Assembly: GCA_032718475.1 (NCBI GenBank)
Contig: JAUCBJ010000934.1
Coordinates: 1-23,406, forward strand
Direction: 5' to 3'
Source: Nemertoderma westbladi
Lineage: Eukaryota; Xenacoelomorpha; Nemertodermatida; Nemertodermatidae
DNA: 23,406 nucleotides
Below are positions 19,048 to 23,406 of the stretch, piece by piece. Positions within the stretch are counted from its first letter, which is position 1. Every line of letters starts with the position of its first letter. Both the position numbers and the translations under genes were made by a program. The notes under the pieces are model-generated. The model was not told the origin of the DNA and searched no databases. It worked only from the letters and a program-made list of their open reading frames with translations.

Positions 19048-19638
19048 TTTAGATTGCTAATAACTTGGTTATTCCTTGATGAAATTAAATGAAACTTGGT
19101 ACGTATGTAGTCCGGAAAAAGTTTAGAAAGAATCGGAAGTTTGGTAAAAAACGAACGAACGTAGCTAGTTTACTTTTGATACGAGTATCCATCTGCCATA
19201 AATAAGCAGTTACTCTCACAGTTTCGAGACTTTGCATAGTTATAAAGGTCGTTAGTCTCCGTTTAGGAAAATTATTTTAAGACAAAACAAGACAAGCGCG
19301 ACGAGGCTAATGTAGGATAAGAGTATTTTAAAACTAAAAATGTCATACTTAACTTAAATAGCCATAGTTAGAAGGTTTACAAAAGACATTTAATGTGTGT
19401 AAGGGCAAACTGAAATGGATCTTTGTTTTTAAAACTAGTTTATCACAAACTGATAGCATCGCCTTCACTCATACATTTTTTGGGAAAGACGGTTTTCGTA
19501 TATCTAATAGAGATTAGTATAATGTACTTTCTAATATAGGCTCTCTTGCTGCGTGAAGGCCCCACGAACGTGTTATAGACAGACATACTGTAAATAATCT
19601 TCATGTTTTTTACTTATGTTTTCTCTTTATCAAAGTTG

Positions 19639-19680
19639 AAGCTATCTACAGTGTCCCAGTCTCAGGCCTGTAGATAGCTT
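19639..19680. repeat. Perfect 13 bp stem hairpin, 16 nt loop
   Basis: AAGCTATCTACAG (19639-19651) and CTGTAGATAGCTT (19668-19680) are exact reverse complements. The stem does not extend outward, so it is short for a microRNA precursor. It lies about 230 bp downstream of the secreted-protein gene on that gene's strand. Confidence 0.85.
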
Positions 19681-19900
19681 AGTAACAATACGCGATGATG
19701 CTGCGTCATATTACAGTTCACCAAACCCAAGACTTGGCCTCAGTCGTCACATGGTGTTCTTGTACCCTATACATGTGCAGACAAAAAATAAATACAGTGA
19801 TATTAATTAATGTATAATGAATTAAAATAATTAGTTAAATTGGATATTTCATTGTTTTGTTTCAATTGAATCTTGGTTGCATTTGTATCTTATAGTAAGC

Positions 19901-19906
19901 TTTATT
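19901..19906 (-). terminator. AATAAA polyadenylation signal
   Basis: AATAAA on the minus strand begins 5 bp after the TAG stop (19911-19913) of the secreted-protein frame. If used, the transcript has almost no 3' UTR. Confidence 0.5.
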
Positions 19907-19910
19907 GTAT

Positions 19911-20555
19911 CTAATAAAGTCCTCCAACAATGAGACAAATAATGGCCTCAACCAAATCCCAAGTTGGTGTGACGTTGTTTGAGCCGCTAACCAATGAGGT
20001 TTCAGTGTACTCCTCTGTGGTCGTGGATTGGCTATTGACGACCCTCTCTTTCCAAACAGCTGGAGGACACGAGCTGTTACCGCAACAACGATACTGGCAA
20101 GCTTCGTGAGTTACCGCAGCATCCGTTTTCAGCCAGTTCACAAGAACTAACAGTCTCACCTCAGGATCCTCTCTATTCTCTACAGCCACATCAGGTAGAA
20201 CAACCTGCATGTAGTAAGTACAGCCATCTTCGATGAGAGGAACGCAGCGATCACGCAAGAAAGTACAAGACGAAAGCTGAAAATCAATGGTTGCTTCGCT
20301 GCCCTCATACCCCTCTGGTTGCGCAGAGCCGGTGTAGGATAGCACAAAGCATTCCCCAGTGCAACGGGGCTCAATGTATGTATCGTTGAAACTGTGCTGG
20401 TTACTTTTATCAAACGCATTTAATTTATCTTGGACATATTTTTTTAAGGCTTGGTTGTCAGATGAAACCCACCATTGATATCCTATTGGACAGCTAAATG
20501 CGGAAAAGGCCATTGTTGCTTGGAATGAAAGCAATAGAGTGGAGATAAGTTGCAT
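19911..20555 (-). CDS. Secreted, cysteine-rich, probably GPI-anchored protein
   Basis: An uninterrupted frame of 214 codons. Residues 1-18 (MQLISTLLLSFQATMAFS) form a signal peptide. The mature part has ten cysteines (22, 65, 69, 97, 104, 112, 153, 157, 158, 163), which suggests five disulfides. Three N-glycosylation sequons are present (N57, N160, N194). A Ser/Thr-rich stalk lies at about 173-197, and a hydrophobic tail, LVEAIICLIVGGLY, reaches the very end, like a GPI-attachment signal. It is therefore likely an outer cell-surface or secreted protein. The ending C-x3-CC-x4-C recalls the last part of Ly6/uPAR-type domains, but spacing elsewhere does not fit well, so this is only a suggestion. 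No family is confidently recognised. The frame has no visible intron; a TATA-like box lies 49 bp upstream of the ATG. It is the only undamaged frame with clear protein architecture here. Confidence 0.7.
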   Translation of the reverse strand: MQLISTLLLSFQATMAFSAFSCPIGYQWWVSSDNQALKKYVQDKLNAFDKSNQHSFNDTYIEPRCTGECFVLSYTGSAQPEGYEGSEATIDFQLSSCTFLRDRCVPLIEDGCTYYMQVVLPDVAVENREDPEVRLLVLVNWLKTDAAVTHEACQYRCCGNSSCPPAVWKERVVNSQSTTTEEYTETSLVSGSNNVTPTWDLVEAIICLIVGGLY

Positions 20556-20603
20556 CTTATAAGTTGATAGTGTTTTCGCTTGGATTATATTATTGTATAT
20601 AAG

Positions 20604-20611
20604 TTTATAAA
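20604..20611 (-). promoter_or_regulatory. TATA-like box upstream of the secreted-protein gene
   Basis: TTTATAAA (self-complementary) lies 48-56 bp before the ATG at 20555, leaving room for a start site about 25-30 bp downstream and a short leader. A second TATATAC-like word is adjacent. Support is position and sequence only. Confidence 0.4.
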
Positions 20612-20802
20612 ACAGAGGAATTTTTATTAATGACGGCTGGTAGATAATCAGTTATAAAAATATTTTTGTATTAATGACAAAACTCTAAAACATTAATAAT
20701 TAAAATAACAATAATAGGCCTACAATCACTAAGTCTTACAATAAACACGTCGGGGGGACTGGAGAGGGGATAAAGTAACTAGGATTGCATAAAGTAACGT
20801 TT

Positions 20803-20902
20803 TATTATTGTTAATGTTAATGTTATTATTATTGTTATTACATGTTATTATATATGTTATGTTTTTATTATTGTTATATAATAATTACTATTGTTATTGT
20901 TA
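20803..20902 (+). repeat. Degenerate TTATTG/TTATTA tract
   Basis: Imperfect repeats of TTATTG, TTAATG and TTATTA words over about 100 bp. AT-rich simple sequence between the secreted-protein gene and the LINE relic. Confidence 0.8.
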
Positions 20903-21099
20903 ACCTAACACCATCGCTTTCGTTGACACGGCATTTGGTAAATCTAACCTCCAAGGCACTTAAAGGTATACTAAAACATACACTTGATCAAAAAACCCAC
21001 ACATCCACTCCCGTTTTAGATATAAAAGTTAAATCATCATAACATAACGTATGCATTATAAACTCTTCAGCACACTGCACTGCATTTTAACTATACTAT

Positions 21100-22215
21100 G
21101 GCTAGTTATATATTGGCTTCAGACACCAACGTTTCAGCACCTACTCCAATGCCCAGCGAACATTCAACCTCTACACAAGTGGGTGCCAGTTCCCAAGAAG
21201 GTCAACCTAACACTCTATGGTTCTTTACAGGGAATCTCATTGATCTCGATTACTGCAAATCTATAGAGTAAAACATAATTCTATTAATTCGCAGCAGAGA
21301 AGCATAATTTAATTGATATCAAAAAAAAAGAGACAACAGAAAAAGGCAACAGAGACAGCATCTGGCTGTTTTCTTTGTTGACTTCTTCAAGGCCTTTGAT
21401 TCAGTCTCTCGCTCACGTAAGTTCAGCATACTTTCATTATATGGATTCCTGGTGAAATTATTGCAGCAATTAGATAATTATACGATGGTTTGACGACATT
21501 TGTGTCTACTGTTGTGTTGACGGTGACACAGAATCATTCGAAGTGTTATGACGAGTCTTCCAGGGAGTCACACTTGAACCATTCTCATCAATATTTGTGG
21601 TGGATTATATTCTACTCATGCATGTCCTTAGATGATCATAATGATGATGGGGTGATGGTAACTCCATCTACTGGGTCCAGAAGTCGTCAGAAGTACAGCC
21701 AAGTACCTAACTGTTCTTGGTCATGACTTAGAAGTACTCCAAGAATCACTAGAGGGAGCCCAATGCAACGGCTTCTTAGCTCATTAGAACAGGCTGCATG
21801 TAGTGTTGGTATTTTTGTTAACTCAATGAAGACCAACATTATTGACAGTCCTCTGAAAATTCCTGATCGTATGAGCTTAACCTCAAAGGATGGTATTCTT
21901 GAGCATGTGGATGACTTCTGTTACCGGATCCGGAAGTCAGGTGAGGTCAGGTCTGATGTGAGTTGATGTGTGACGGTGAGGCAGGAGTTCCAGAACTCCT
22001 CTATGGGATTCAATGCTGGGGGCTAACAGGCGACGACACCAAATCTCTGGATGGCACATTCACAAGAATGCTACAATGCACTATCTATAAGCCAGACACC
22101 ATAAGCCGATGACAGCAGGCAATCATCCCAGGCATGGAAATCGATCAAATTGCTGACTGGGCGGAAAAGACAACCAACCACCAAGGAAGGTTAAGGCAGA
22201 CACACTCTCTCATTC
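21100..22215 (+). pseudogene. LINE RT relic, multiply frameshifted, catalytic block deleted
   Basis: A non-LTR retrotransposon copy on the plus strand. The RT opens with WVPVPKKVNLTL and GISLISI (21180-21250). Palm block A follows as AVFFVDFFKAFDSVSRSR (21365-21418), where the Asp after V is the first catalytic residue. A further stretch around 21600-21690 reads SLDDHNDDGVMVTPSTGSRS, continued by RLLSSLEQAACSVGIFVNSM (21769-21828) and LTSKDGILEHVDDF (about 21879-21920). The C-terminal ELLYGIQCWGLT and SLDGTFTRML are at 21993-22065. The F/YADD block expected between about 21695 and 21725 is missing, where the frame jumps to LGHDLEVLQESLEG. Several stops and frameshifts confirm it is dead. No endonuclease is present, so it is 5'-truncated. 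It differs in sequence from the LINE at 2612-4083. Confidence 0.83.
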
Positions 22216-23406
22216 ACAGACTGATTGTTAAAGTTAAGTTAGACTATTAATTAAATTAAAATAAGTTAAAGTTAAAATAATAACACAGACTGTAATTAAT
22301 GTGTATATTATTATTATGTAAAGTGTTTTTATATACAATCACGATTCAAAATATCTATAATTATCTTTAATTATATATCACCAAATTTGAAAATAGTACC
22401 AAATTGCGTCAGTTATCTGTGATATAAAAACTCTATTTTGAAAAAATTGGAGTTTGCATCTTTGAAATTTTTCTAAAAATAACAAACAATAACTTGCTAG
22501 TAACGGTAACAGTATAGCTTCTTTATTACTCAGAACATCATGGGTTGTTTGTGTCCCCCCTACTGTGGCCAGTGTAGCTTACGTACAATAGGTGGTAGAA
22601 TAATATACATATTCAACATAGTGTTGGTATAATACTGTGTTTCGTTTGTTTGTATGTGTAAGGGAACCAAGCTATGTACTGTATGGAGCAACAACCTTTA
22701 GCAAAGGGAATACACTATTCTACGAACATGATGTTAAACAAATTATTTTACATTAGTGGTTATCGATCGACATAACACTCGACAAGATGAGTTCAGCAAC
22801 CTGAATATGGCGAATGTTCACGAAAATTCTGCGAAAGTGTTGAAATTATTAACGAATGTTCAACAACTGCATTTCTAACCATATCGGAGTGTTTGAAGGT
22901 ACTAAGGTAATAATTTCGCGCCATAAAATGACCATAAATGTAAATAATATACTTACAGTACAAATAGACTTTCAACCCATTTTTTAGCCTAATAACTTTA
23001 GTTATTAGTTACCACTTTAGTTACACTTTATTTTTTGAAAAAATGAAGCTGAATATATCAATAATTCAATATAACAACTGGAGACGGGCATAGTGGCCCG
23101 TGAAGCAAGTCGTAGGAGGCAGTATGAGTCAAGTATAAGCTTTTTGTTCTGTCTGATAATAAATTAGTGTGAGGGTAGTCCCGGTGGTGTATGATAAATT
23201 TTCTACGTATTTCAGCCTTCCGGCCGTTTTCCGGAATTATTAAATAAAACACATTACATAATGTGTGGCGTGAATGGTGTCGTGTGTGGCGGGGATGTTG
23301 ATGCAAGTATGAACGTGGCTGTTTTAGATTACTTATTTTACTAATTTTTAAGCTCAAAACACCATTTTTATTGATAAAGTTGGTTACGTTATAATGTCGG
23401 TTATAT
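22216..23406. other. AT-rich non-coding right end
   Basis: No gene was recognised. A 20 bp palindrome (CTAATAACT, TT, then AGTTATTAG) is at 22989-23008, and ACACATTA pairs with TAATGTGT at 23249-23266. The minus-strand open frame at 23058-23357 has no recognisable domain and is His/Arg-rich in a way that suggests chance. Sequence from 23082 on has higher GC and could belong to a transcribed or repeat region, but nothing specific is visible. Confidence 0.5.
22989..23008. repeat. 20 bp palindrome
   Basis: Two perfect 9 bp arms (CTAATAACT and AGTTATTAG) separated by TT. AT-rich; no function inferred. Confidence 0.85.

Larger units (their letters stand above)
18506..19910. other. Non-coding stretch with short repeats
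   Basis: No gene was recognised on either strand. A trinucleotide-like tract of GTCGTCATCGTCGTC words occupies about 19003-19047. It is followed by a stretch (TTTAGATTGCTAATAACTTG, then TGAAACTTGGTACG) with the look of an interspersed repeat. A perfect hairpin lies at 19639-19680. Confidence 0.5.

Noticed and set aside
19639-19680. microRNA precursor
   Set aside because: The stem is only 13 bp and does not extend; pre-microRNA hairpins need a longer stem.
23058-23357. 99-codon minus-strand open frame at the right end
   Set aside because: No recognisable motif, signal peptide or membrane segment; composition is consistent with chance.

Overview
This window is repeat-dense, AT-rich metazoan genomic DNA. 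It holds animal-type BEL/Pao and Copia LTR elements, two unrelated non-LTR (LINE) relics, large tandem arrays and one intact-looking gene for a secreted, cysteine-rich protein. There is no operon structure, and no tRNA or rRNA gene was seen. The retroelement mix and low gene density suggest a marine invertebrate, but the species cannot be fixed from the sequence alone.

Layout: 377-744 (+) is a frameshifted BEL/Pao integrase C-terminal fragment. 2612-4083 (-) is a LINE relic that keeps its endonuclease and extreme C-terminus but has lost the reverse transcriptase (RT) between them. 4705-5042 is a palindromic foldback element whose arms are each built from about seven related 17-20 bp units. 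5544-10777 is a 5.2 kb minisatellite of about 110 copies of a 47/48 bp unit, with higher-order duplications. 10972-15321 (-) is an LTR-flanked BEL/Pao element of 4.35 kb: 5' LTR, Gag, zinc knuckle plus protease-like region, an in-frame TAG, a Cys-rich/transmembrane C-terminal frame, a pyrimidine-rich 3' region, a poly-G purine tract and 3' LTR. It has no RT, RNase H or integrase. 15419-15817 (-) is an unrecognised protein-like frame with one internal stop. 16040-16950 is a diverged 163 bp tandem repeat. 17166-18505 (-) is a partial Copia element (RT N-terminal part, RNase H, polypurine tract, 3' LTR). 19911-20555 (-) is the probable host gene. 21100-22215 (+) is a second LINE RT relic.

The retroelements are not functionally linked. 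Each is a decayed or internally deleted copy, and every one of the four larger relics lacks the catalytic YxDD core of its RT. The host gene at 19911-20555 has a signal peptide, ten mature cysteines, a Ser/Thr-rich stalk and a hydrophobic tail suggestive of a GPI anchor, with a TATA-like box upstream and AATAAA right after the stop. The strongest novelty candidates are the inverted array at 4705-5042, the RT/IN-less BEL element with an unusual C-terminal frame, the 47 bp minisatellite with CpG-type decay, the unknown frame at 15419-15817 and the secreted gene.
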